Shown: positions 1 through 8,712 of the stretch, piece after piece
Layout of the letters: each line of letters opens with the position of its first letter
Position numbering within the stretch: the first letter of the stretch is position 1
Made by a program: the position numbers and the translations under genes
Assembly (NCBI GenBank): GCA_027596945.1
Contig: JADGJH010000097.1
Span: 1 to 31,395 of the forward strand
Direction of reading: 5' to 3'
Length of the DNA stretch: 31,395 nucleotides
DNA from: Physocladia obscura
Taxonomy: Eukaryota; Chytridiomycota; Chytridiomycetes; Chytridiales; Chytriomycetaceae
The notes under the pieces: generated by a model
What the model was told of the DNA's origin: nothing
Seen by the model: only the letters and a program-made list of their open reading frames with translations
Database searches by the model: none

Positions 1-125
1 CATTTCAAATGTAAAACTGTGCAGGAAAACACATAAAAGGACTTTATTTCTCTTTGTTTTTAAAAGAAGCTTTAAAGGATAAACTTAGAAGTCTAAATTA
101 AACCCTCTGACAACTGGAACTTATC

Positions 126-437
126 ATGTTTGATAGAGTAACATATTTAGTATTCTTCAACTGTGTAAAGGGAGCCATTGTTGATACATTTTATGAACCT
201 TCTGAAATTGCAAATCTAAAGAGTTTTGATATTCAGAAATGCCACACGGCTTGCTTGACAGTTAAGAATGAAATGCCATGGTCAGTGTTCAGCATTTTTG
301 ATGAAGTCAAACTGTACTCTGGTAAATTGAAAGCTGGATTCTATTATGTTGAGACAGACAATAAATTTCCACTGAGAGGAACAAGATGGTATTCAGCACC
401 CATACTGAGGTATTGCCAAATGATTACTTGTCAATAG
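126..437 (+). pseudogene. Fragment of a family-B DNA polymerase of mobile/viral type (palm region, motif A)
   Basis: The 103-codon open stretch reads like the palm entry region of protein-primed family-B DNA polymerases carried by Polinton-like, virophage-like and linear-plasmid elements. It has a motif-A-like segment (SFDIQKCHTACL), then a PWSVFSIFDEV stretch, then a G-x-YYVET-x-NKFPLRGTRWYS segment that I recall from such polymerases in fungal genomes. A complete enzyme would be several hundred residues or more. Exonuclease motifs upstream and motifs B and C downstream are absent. Similarity appears to continue past the stop in another frame (about 400-440) and again at about 450-650 with a further in-frame stop, so this is a decayed copy. 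The assignment is from memory of the family. The coding-fragment call is firmer than the exact element type. Confidence 0.5.
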
Positions 438-1466
438 TGCAACATTTGTAGTGAAAAAGATTGAGCCAATGATAGTATTAGAAGACACTGTCACTAAAGA
501 CAAGATTGAGATTGCACTTGAACAATTTCAAATGTACTCTTGGGTAAACTCTTGTTTGACAGTCCATTGAGTGCAAGGTGATTTGATAAGAGAGCCATTT
601 ACAATTCACAAATGGGGCCAAATGAAAAAAGACATGTGTGAGATTCTCATAATGGTTGAGTTTGTTCAAAATTCCTTGACATTCTCTGATGATTATCTTT
701 GTAAATATTTATTATTTATATTCTGTATATAATTTTATTTATTTATTGGTTGTCTGTTTGGTTCTTTTGGAGTATTCCTGTTATTGGTTTTCTTATTAAT
801 TTGTTTTGTTTTTCGTTGGGTTTTGAGTTGAAATAATAAATTGAAGATGTTTTGAAAAATGGTGTGTTGTTTGCAGGATGCAAACAGCTCTGCGAGGCCA
901 GTAGTGAATTGAGCTCAATCAGTGTCTCTGCACCACTGTGGGTCTTTTGCCATGAGAGCAACACTTGGGGTTGTTGTACTGGACTCACTGCAGCCAAGAG
1001 ATAAGTACCAACCTTTTCTTTACACCTTCCACCCCCTGCCTTCCATGACACTTGAGATAGATCTAGCGATGCTGTGGAATGAGTTAGTGGATATCCTTTT
1101 TAGTGCACCATCCCCTGGATGGCGTATTTCCCAGGACTAGGAGGCGTTGGTATTGCCAGAAATGGAGTGGACCACCTGATGATTGGACCAGCAAATACAA
1201 GCTTGCAAAGAGAAGTTTACCCCCAGGTGACAGGACACAGTCAGGCGACCAGGGCAATGGGTGATGAGGCAGCTCCAGATGCTGGCATTGACAGAGTGCA
1301 GTCTGAGTGTAAAGAGAAGGGTTCTTGTTGCTGGTGGTATCAGAACAAGGACTTGGTATCTTAATGAAAAAAAGAGAAAAATATTGTGTTTGTATTTATT
1401 AACCATACTTACCTGTTTCTATTTGTTCTATCTATTCTATTTATCTCCAGAGCATAAATGACGCCA

Positions 1467-1493
1467 CCTGGCTATTCTTGGAACCTAGCCAGG
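1467..1493. repeat. 8-bp perfect inverted repeat with 11-nt loop
   Basis: CCTGGCTA at 1467-1474 is followed after 11 bases by its exact reverse complement TAGCCAGG at 1486-1493. It lies in the degraded element region. A hairpin or a fragment of a repeat end are both possible. Length and composition alone do not prove function. Confidence 0.4.
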
Positions 1494-1607
1494 GTTCAGA
1501 CATTTCCCAAGTTCATTCTGGACCTATTCCCATTGCTTTGCAGTGGTGAGTTTCAATTATTTAATGCAGATGTTGCAGGGTCAATGACTCTCCACTGCTT
1601 ACTGGCT

Positions 1608-1690
1608 TCAGCTGATGCCAGCTTTTGCTGATGGACCAGCCTTGAGCTGATGACCTGGCTTTGAGCCAATGACCAAGCTTTTGCTTGATG
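1608..1690. repeat. Degenerate GCTGATG(A/C)C-like short repeats
   Basis: The stretch shows four or more imperfect copies of a roughly 18-20 base unit containing GCTGATG or GCCAATGACC with flanking CAGCTTTTG, CAGCCTTGA and CTGGCTTTGAG. It looks like an old minisatellite or transposon-internal repeat. No reading frame is kept through it. Confidence 0.35.
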
Positions 1691-1952
1691 ATCTTGCAAA
1701 TTGCAATGAGGAAGGACAGGAAGAACCTGACACATGAAATACACAGCAATTAGTTGAGCAACTAAAAAAGAATACATTAATGTTGTTGATAACCATGTAA
1801 AGCATAAAGAGACAAAGAATACTGAGTTTGACAAGATTAAGCAAAGAAAGAAAAGGGAGAGAGATATGAATAATGAACTCAAATGAAAGAGGATAGAAGC
1901 TGTTTGAGTAATCAACTACATTATTCAAAAGTGGTGTTCTGATGAATATAGT

Positions 1953-2177
1953 TTGAAGCATACTTTTCTAAAGAGACAACTATTATTGGAGCATCTTGGT
2001 ATACCTGACAGTGAAGTAATCAAAGGATATGAGATAGATCACATCAACCCAAGATGCCAGCATACCACAGATGAAGACTTTGAGAATATCAATGTGTATT
2101 GGAGCCTGCGTCTCATTTCAAGGAAGAGAATAATGAATTGGGACAAAAGATTCAATAATCTCAATTATTTGAAATAA
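1953..2177 (+). pseudogene. HNH-like fragment with a DHI motif, mobile-element associated
   Basis: The open stretch of about 74 codons has no ATG at its 5' end and contains GYEIDHINPRCQ followed by FENINVYWSLRLIS and a basic NWDKRF tail. The IDHI-x-P core resembles the first strand and general-base His of HNH/McrA-type nucleases and of small proteins found beside viral-type polymerases in fungal genomes. The later conserved Asn/His of HNH domains cannot be placed with certainty. It lies between the polymerase fragment and the RING-finger gene on the same strand, which fits a single decayed element. It could instead be an unrelated fragment. Confidence 0.3.
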
Positions 2178-2227
2178 TTAAAATCTTTTATGTTTATTAT
2201 AAAATGGAACAAGTAATAAACTATTCA

Positions 2228-3032
2228 ATGAATATAAAACAATCTGATTTAACAAGTTGTGTTTGTTTTGAAAACATCAATTTCCCAATTATTCAATGTG
2301 CAAATGGTTCAAATGCCCACTTTGTTTGTCAAATACCATCATTGTTTGGGACAAAAGTGTTCACAGTGCAAGACTGAGTCTTTGTTTCATGATAAACAGT
2401 TGCAGGTTTTATTAGCACTATTCTTGGAATCTCGTATCAATGAAAATTGTAAAATGAGAGTATTGAAATGGAATCTCTATGAACACGTTGACGATTGTGA
2501 CTACAAGAAACACAAGTGCTTCATGTGCCAGTGCAAAGTAATCTCAAGAAAGACATTGCAGAGTCACTTTGAAACAAAGTGCAAGACACAAATAATTCAA
2601 CAAAACATGTCACAAATAGAATTATGTGGATGGGATTCAGAGAAACAAGGATTCAAATTGGATTTAACAGGAGGTCCAACAGATGGAGTACTTGCGACAA
2701 ATGAAGCTGTTGTCTTGGTTTACAAAAATGAATGCAGCAAGTGGGTGATAAGTCTGTTATCATTGACCAAAATACAGACAAGCATTACCATTACAGCAAT
2801 AAAGACTCTTTCAAATGGAGGTATGTCAGAGAATACAACTCACATGAACTGCGCCTCCAAATTATCTGAACCTGAGTTCATGGAATTGGAAGCATGTGAT
2901 GCTGTATATGTTAATACCAAGCAAATACAGGGAAAGATAGAAAGTGGTGATAGAATTCAGGACTTTCTAGGCCGCATGTTTACTCCTGATAGAGCACTAG
3001 TACCAGCTTTTTCTGACTCTGATAATGATTAA
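2228..3032 (+). pseudogene. SIAH/TRAF-type RING and zinc-finger protein, frameshifted in the RING
   Basis: Starting from the ATG at 2228, the first part of a SIAH-like RING is readable (a Cys pair, PIIQCANG, HFVC). At about 2330-2334 the frame changes by one base, and the RING continues in the other frame with HHCLGQKCSQCKTESLF. After that comes a TRAF/SIAH-type zinc finger (CKMRVLKWNLYEHVDDC, then KCFMCQ, then LQSHFETKC). The open frame then runs to a stop at 3032 with an acidic end (SDSDND) and no recognised substrate-binding domain. The protein class (E3 ubiquitin ligase-like) follows from the Cys/His spacing. The break in the RING indicates a pseudogene, unless an unrecognised intron or a sequencing error explains it. 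Its neighbours suggest it was cargo of, or a host-like gene in, a decayed mobile element. Confidence 0.5.
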
Positions 3033-3048
3033 TGTCTCTTCACCTGAA

Positions 3049-3345
3049 TTACCATCTAGTTCCTTCTTCAAGTGATGGTACAGTCTTTTCTAGATAACTG
3101 GTTGGTTGCCATGGAGTTCCTTGCAAAGGTTTGTTTCCCTTCATTAAATCATTTTTGATTCGTTGAATTCTCTTTTTATTGTCACCGCCGCACTTCTTTT
3201 TCAGATAATAGATGAGTGTCTTGTCTACCAAGAATAGTTCACTGTCAGTCTCATAGTATTCATTTCCATTCATTAATTGTTTTATTTTATCTGGTAATGA
3301 ATGTTTTATTTCAATCACAGACAACTTTTCAAAGTCTGGGTCCAT
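3049..3345 (-). CDS. Hypothetical 98-residue protein at the edge of the mobile-element region
   Basis: An ATG-initiated open frame, convergent with and 16 bases from the end of the RING-finger gene. The protein is charged and soluble, with no membrane segment. It has an N-terminal MDPDFEKLSVIEIKH, a central LFLVDKTLIYYLKKKCGG and a basic DNKKRIQRIKNDLMKG stretch. I do not recognise the family. Its composition and position next to the decayed polymerase and RING genes suggest it belongs to the same element. The absence of overlapping coding signal makes it plausible, but it is not proven to be a gene. Confidence 0.35.
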   Translation of the reverse strand: MDPDFEKLSVIEIKHSLPDKIKQLMNGNEYYETDSELFLVDKTLIYYLKKKCGGDNKKRIQRIKNDLMKGNKPLQGTPWQPTSYLEKTVPSLEEGTRW

Positions 3346-3919
3346 TGCCTCTCAACTCTGACTCTGTGTCTATTTTTAGGACAAAAACTACAGCCAACCG
3401 GACTTTTCTTTGGCCGCACAAAATATTCTCATTCACACAACATTTAAGCGAAAACTCCAACTCAAATCAATCACAATCTCTCTCACTGTTATTCAAGTGT
3501 AAAGTAAAACATGTTATTCAAAGTTGAGTTAATTCGTCACTCACCGAAGGCAAAGACTTTGAAATTCAAAATTTTATCAGAAGCCTCTCCCAGAGAAAGT
3601 GGAATGGGTGTTGTGTATGGGAGTCAAAAAAGAAATAATATTTTTAATGATTTGGATGTTTTTTTGTTTTTTTTTGCTGGGTGGAAAGCGCTTGCTTCCG
3701 TGAATTGTGAATAACGCAATCATGTGATAATCAAACATTTCTTTTTTCATTAAGTCTCGAAAAAACGGTGGATGAGCTAAGTTTGTTGAATGGATACTTG
3801 TCTGGCGCTCTGTTGCCGGAAGTTGCATAAAGTGATGGCAGTTTTCTTTTTTGAAGCACACTGAGTACATTTGAGGGTTTAATTTTATTCACCCTGTCCA
3901 AAAAAAAAAAAGGTGCTAT
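3346..3919. other. Spacer between element region and the endosulfine gene
   Basis: About 570 bases with no supported gene. It holds the upstream region of the 3345 (-) ORF, a T-rich run near 3655-3680 and an A-tract at 3901-3911 just beyond the endosulfine stop codon (minus-strand sense), which may mark its 3' end. No inverted terminal repeat was found here to define the edge of the element. Confidence 0.4.
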
Positions 3920-4504
3920 TTATTTGGCTGCACCTCCTGCCCCTGCTGCACCAGTTCCCGCAACAGTCTCATTGATCAAACTACTCTCTTTTCCTACAGG
4001 AACTCCTGTTTCTTTTGTTGCGGGATTCGAATGCGGGATTCTCTCTGTTGTAAAAATATTATATACAGAAAATTGCTTTATTTTTATAAGTATTATTATT
4101 CATTATTTCTCACCTGGTGATGGGTGTTGTGATCCAACATCTTTTGGATTTGTTTTCCCGGCTTGGGAGAGCGCGTAATCTCCCGAATCGAAATATTTGC
4201 GGTCTCCCTGAAAATAAAAATACGTTGACAAAGCCAAAAAAACAAAATAAAAAAAAACAAAAACAAACATTAAGTCGCTTTCCCAGTAGGTCTTTCTTCT
4301 TCAATGGAAGTTTTCCGTACTTTTTGTAGAATTCTTGCTCTTCCGGACTCAAGGTCTGAGTCATTTGAGTTTATTATGAATACCTGAACGTATACAACAG
4401 AAACTCTCGCTCGCAATCTACTGCACTCACTCACTCGTAAATAAGCACATAGTACTTACCGTCACATCGATAGTTGGCTTTCCGTTCGCAGCAGTCGCCG
4501 ACAT
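3920..4504 (-). CDS. IGO1: Endosulfine/ARPP-19 family PP2A inhibitor (Igo1-like), 116 aa, 4 exons
   Basis: Exons (minus order): 4504-4460, 4355-4269, 4207-4114, 4044-3920. These give 351 nt and 116 residues with consistent phases. The product carries the family signature KYFDSGDYALSQAGK at about residues 48-62, preceded by LSPEEQEFYKKYGKLP and KKDLLGKRL. Ser52 in FDSGDY is the position that Greatwall/Rim15 kinases phosphorylate in this family, turning the protein into an inhibitor of PP2A-B55. In yeast it also links TOR/Rim15 signalling to mRNA protection in quiescence. The start is taken as MSATAANG at 4504, because splicing GTAAGT at 4459 to the CAG inside ATGACTCAG (4364-4356) gives the fungal-type TIDVTTLSPEEQ. 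The ATG at 4364 would then lie in the intron. Gene identity is strong. The first exon is inferred. Confidence 0.88.
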
Positions 4505-5002
4505 TGCTTACTTAAAAAAAAAAGGGGTTAAGAAACGTGGCAGAAAAGAACGACGAGGTAAAGCTGATTTTTCAAGATTTCGTTCCGTGGAAGTAAATCA
4601 GAATCTATCTTCTCTTTGAACGAGTCAGATATCGTATAGCTTTGTTTCTCTTTTCGGCAATGTTTGAGGCGTCCATCCAGATAAACCAACTGATACGGTA
4701 ACATAGCAATTACTGACAGCCAGGAGAAAACCAATTTTAATTTCGTAGCTCGATAATATGATAGAAATTTCGGGTGCGCCGTTGTGTGTGATGGAGCGGG
4801 CTATTGCCTATGAGTGGGCGACTGACCTTGTTTTTTTGTAAACAAAAATCCATCGATCATTTCCTTGTCTTTTCAACATTGGTACAACCAGAAGCTCATA
4901 GAACCAACAATTACATGTCTTTGAGAAATACAATCAGAACATGGAGAGAAATTTCCTGGGAGAAACGAAAAGAAAAAAAAAGATGTGGCTCGCTTACTCG
5001 AC
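4505..5002. other. Intergenic: upstream of endosulfine gene, downstream of DUF829 gene
   Basis: About 500 bases between two minus-strand genes. A short A-run (4513-4524) sits just upstream of the endosulfine start. Open frames here (for example 4528-4734 on minus) have no recognisable content. It presumably holds the endosulfine promoter and the 3' untranslated region of the DUF829 gene. Confidence 0.4.
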
Positions 5003-6080
5003 CTATAATTTCATGCCAAAAAACTGCGTTACTGAACGCCAATATTCCTCCTTATACAAAAACGCATGCTTTAAATGACCACCATGGACCCCTTCAAAAA
5101 CCTTCTCCACTACAACAATCCCTTCCGCTCTCGCACTCTCTGCAAACTCGGCGACATCACTCCACTGCACAACATCATCTCCACGACTATAAACAAACAT
5201 TCTTGGGCCGCGCACGTTTCCATCATTTCCTTCTGATATGGCATACCGTGCGCTTGTGCTTACTGGATGGTTTGAATAATCAGCGACGCGTGTGGCAACG
5301 GCTGCGACTGCATATGCTGCAGGCCAGACTGCCGCTTTAACGTACGACGCGTCTTTGAAGCGGCTTGTGACAAGGCCTGCGATTGATGCTGCGCTTTGTG
5401 TTCCCGGACATGAATCGAGAACAATTCCGTTTGTTCTTTTTAGTTGAAGTCCACGAGCATTCAATGCGTGTAGCATTCGTCGAAGGCGAAATATTCCGCC
5501 ATTTGACAAAATATGCACAGCAATTTGAGGGTACATTTGCGCAACTGCTATTCTAGAAAGTCGTTTGTTGTTTCTTGAATTGGTTTCGTGGGAAACATGT
5601 GATACTGGTTCCACCAGATCTTTTGATTCGAGGAAAACAATCAGATTGCGGAATTCTTCAGTGGTTTCATCAAGTTTGCCGGAAGCGATAATGTACTGAT
5701 CTTTGGAACTGGAGAGCAGGACGATTGCAGAAAACCCATTGGTTCTAATTGAATTATTAATAAATTTCAAAAATTTACTGACATCTCAAGCCACCACAAC
5801 AAATTCCGGCAACTTAACAGCTATTATCTCACCTGTAATATTGCGCATACTTTTCCACTTGCTTGAATTGCGCATCAAGCCAACCAAAAAGAAGGACATA
5901 CTTTTTGCTGGTGTTTATTTGGTAAGCACCTTTGCCAAGAAAAGACGCTGGGCCAATCTGATCATAATCAAGAAATTCGGCCGCACGCTCGATATTAAGT
6001 TCAATTGTCAGCGTTCTAGACGTTGTTGATACACCGTTTGCTTCGGCACTCTCATCACTGTCCCGAACAACGGCGAACAT
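5003..6080 (-). CDS. TMEM53/DUF829 family alpha/beta-hydrolase-like protein, 329 aa, 2 exons
   Basis: Exons: 6080-5833 and 5744-5003, with one 88-nt intron (GTGAG...ATTAG) in the typical place after KYAQYY. Family features in order are: strand and turn YVLLFGWLDAQFKQVEKYAQ (61-80); an HILSNGG nucleophile-elbow-like motif with Ser163; VLDSCPG; RMFVYSRGDDVVQW near the acid position; and HGGHLKHAFLYKEEYW with the His. This order is that of TMEM53/DUF829 proteins, which have a hydrolase fold and unclear substrates. Animal TMEM53 sits at the nuclear envelope. The ATG at 6080 is the first in frame downstream of a 24-T tract (A-tract on the coding strand). No strong membrane segment is seen. The family call is firm, catalytic activity unknown. 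Confidence 0.85.
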
Positions 6081-6107
6081 CCGAAATTGGGTCGATTTGA
6101 TTTGCAA

Positions 6108-6131
6108 TTTTTTTTTTTTTTTTTTTTTTTT
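6108..6131. repeat. 24-nt homopolymer T tract
   Basis: An uninterrupted run of 24 T on plus (A on minus) lies 27 bases upstream of the DUF829 start codon. In compact fungal promoters such poly(dA:dT) tracts commonly exclude nucleosomes. The plus-strand sense TTT...TGCAG also mimics a splice acceptor. Confidence 0.8.
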
Positions 6132-7734
6132 GCAGGACGAAGTTCATTTTTGCTCGCGATGCACAATCTTTCTTGCTTTCATCGCTAACGATAATTTATG
6201 TACAGCCTGCTTGCAGGTGTTAATAGCGAAGCACAACCGACATCCGAAATCAGCCAAAATCTGAATCGGCAGCCAGCTGACGTCAAGAAAATCAGCTCCA
6301 CTCTGATTCATTTTCGTCCATTTGATGACATATTTTGCGCAGATGGCTCGTTCGTATGGGGATGGGACGAAGTTGAAGCAGAAGCCCACCATTTTGCAAA
6401 AGTTAAGAGGGTTCAAAATCTAATCTCCATATCCCTTTCATAAATTACGCCCAAAAAAAATAACTACCACAGCAAATATAATTCAGTCAGTAAAGCAATT
6501 AATCCAATGAGGAGGATAAAATTGCGGGGCTGACGTTAAATTAAAAGTGAAAAAGATATCTTGGAAATCAGAAAAAATGAGAGATGTCAAAAAATATAGA
6601 CTAAAAATTATACAGACTAAAAAAATGTAGGACCAGCATTCTCAAATGCTTTAAATCCACATGCTGCTCAATGGTTTGGGATTTCTGACTCATTTTTGAA
6701 CAGTTCTAGGTTTTTTGTAAATCAAAATCTGCCAGTCAAAATCTATACAATTTTTAAAAGTTAGCTTCTAGAGCTGCAGATTTCAACAAATCAAAGATTA
6801 ATCAGAAGGATCTGGTTTTTATTTGTTTATATGCTTGAAAATGCAAATACTGCAATTTGGAATTTGCGATCTCTGTTTTTTCCACCATTGTTTTATGCAT
6901 TCCCATTCTTGAGTCATTTTTAAAGATGGAAAAGCACGTGGCTGATCAATTAAATAGTCTTTTACTTCTCAAAACAGACCTATAGTTTCATCTGTTGAGA
7001 TTTTATTTGCAACATGAAACATTAAAGAGTTATGAATGGAAAACAAAATTATCGTTGAAGTGAAAGTGGGCAGAAATAGACTTACCTTTTAGACAGATTC
7101 ACAAGATTTGATTTCAACCAAATGAGTGAATCACTCTTTTTTTGCAAAATTTGTTTTAAAAAAAATTTTAAAGAGCATTTTCTTATTTTCACCATGTGTT
7201 GAAGTTTGCATTACTCTGTCGCAGTGGAGTACATCAGACAAAACCAAAATAAACCCTAATATCATTTTATTCCTATACACAAATATGATAACTTTCACAT
7301 TTTTAGTTTATTATTGGACGAAACTAATAATCAAGTTATTCATGTAAATTAGATCATCAGTCTAATTTTCTTCAAGAATTTTCCATAATAGTATCAAGTA
7401 CTCTATTATTTTCAAGTATACTCAAATGATTTTCAAGTGATTTTTAACTGCTTTAAACCAATTTTTTTTTTGACACATTTTTTATTCTTTAGAATTCTTT
7501 TTCTTTCTACTTCAAAGACTATTTAAACCCAATACTTCCCTTCATTTTATTATTGGTTATTTTTAAATAAAAGAAGTCTTTACTAAGTTTGACTTCAACT
7601 TATATTCATACTTCAATCTCAAATTCTTATCATTTAGTTCTGAGATGTAAGTATTGAATTACTTAAGCCAATGCAGCTACTGGAACCTTACACCTGTTTC
7701 CAAGCTCCTATTCTACAATGTACTTCAGTTTATC

Positions 7735-7801
7735 TTACAAATAAAGATAAATTCTTCTTACAAATAAAGATAAATTCTTCTTACAAATAAAGATAAATTC
7801 T
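7735..7801. repeat. Tandem repeat, 23-bp unit, about 2.9 copies
   Basis: The unit TTACAAATAAAGATAAATTC plus TTC is repeated exactly at 7735-7757, 7758-7780 and 7781-7800, where the third copy breaks off. Identity between the copies implies recent expansion or slippage. It lies in non-coding AT-rich DNA. Confidence 0.9.
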
Positions 7802-8712
7802 ACCCTAACAAATCTGATCTCCTATCAAGCTTTATAAGTTTCCCCTTGATGTGTTTGATCTGCTAAAACCCAATCAACTTAACCATACAATTCCACACCT
7901 TGTGGACAGCTCAGGAATGTCTAAATTCCGATATTGGATGTGAGGAAAGGGTGAGTAGAAGTTAATGTGGATGATTAATATTATTAATGTTTTTTTCAGT
8001 TTTTGTCAATTACCAAAAATAAATTTTTTTTCAGACCGTCCAATTTAACTCTGCACTTGAAACTCAAACATGATGTTGTTAGTTTTAATAGCATTTTAGT
8101 ACTTTTACTTCAAGGGCACCTTGAGATATCCTAAAGTGTCCTTTTTCTTCCAAATAAGACCATTTTATAATAAGATTGAACCTCACTTTCAGCTTCATCT
8201 TTATAAAAACTTGAGGAACAATTTTCTACAATTTGCAACTGCCTGCAAAACTCTCTGCACTGTTGATGAATAAAGAAAAAATATTGTATGAACAGGGTGG
8301 GGATAGGAAGGAAATTTTTTTGGAAAATTCAATTTTGGGAACCTTACTGAAATATTGCACATGACTGCAATAGTAGCTGGCTCAGATGATGAGCTGGCTG
8401 CCACAGAGCCAACAATATTAGAAAGTACGTGGGTCTCAGCAACTGAGTCAACTTCTGTTCAAGAGTTGTAAATTACAATTATCCACTAAATTAAGGATTT
8501 AAAATATATAGAATGAATTTGCAATTTAGACAATGCACTGAAAACAATACCAATTATTCAGTATAAGCACCCAAAAAATGTGCTAAAGCCTGAAATACTC
8601 TGGTTGTTTTCAGCTGAAGCCAAAAGCAAAATATTCTCTTATCATGCCAAGCGATCCCTAATCAAAGCGCATTGAATTTTCTGAAGCATTACTTCATATT
8701 TTTTATTATTAT

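Larger units (their letters stand above)
438..1950. other. Degenerate spacer inside the mobile-element region; no intact gene
   Basis: About 1.5 kb follows the polymerase fragment. The first 200 bases hold broken remains of the same reading direction, with stops and frame changes. The rest has only short, mutually overlapping open frames on both strands with no recognisable domain. It contains a small inverted repeat at 1467-1493 and a run of degenerate GCTGATG-type repeats at about 1608-1690, listed separately. I see no tRNA-like box A/box B pair and no complete transposase. Confidence 0.5.
6081..8712. other. 2.6-kb AT-rich region without a supported gene
   Basis: From about 6450 on, the base composition drops to strongly AT-rich sequence with only short random open frames on both strands. 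The first part (6136-6440) is less AT-rich and open on both strands. On plus, a short stretch after the T tract reads CSRC-x13-CTAC, a possible zinc-binding pattern, but there is no room for an upstream exon. On minus, an ORF at 6144-6416 has no recognised domain. A 23-bp tandem repeat lies at 7735-7801. The rest may be relic transposon DNA. I recognise nothing in it. Confidence 0.4.

Noticed and set aside
743..1461. Several overlapping ORFs of 60-100 codons on both strands
   Set aside because: They overlap each other in different frames, start with weak or no context, and contain no recognisable domain. They look like random openings in degraded repeat DNA.
3513..3529. A 16-base match (ATTCAAAGTTGAGTTA) to a site at about 14658-14673
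   Set aside because: In 31 kb of AT-rich DNA one such 16-mer pair can arise by chance, and flanking sequence does not extend the match convincingly, so a shared transposon end is not supported.
4019..4040. GATTCGAAT-containing stretch resembling a tRNA T-loop
   Set aside because: It lies in exon 4 of the endosulfine gene (antisense) and no cloverleaf can be formed around it. No tRNA was found elsewhere.
4804..5340. 178-codon plus-strand ORF
   Set aside because: It overlaps the antisense of the DUF829 exon 2, whose family motifs are clear, and its residues are typical of shadow translation (Ser/His/Leu-rich, no domain).
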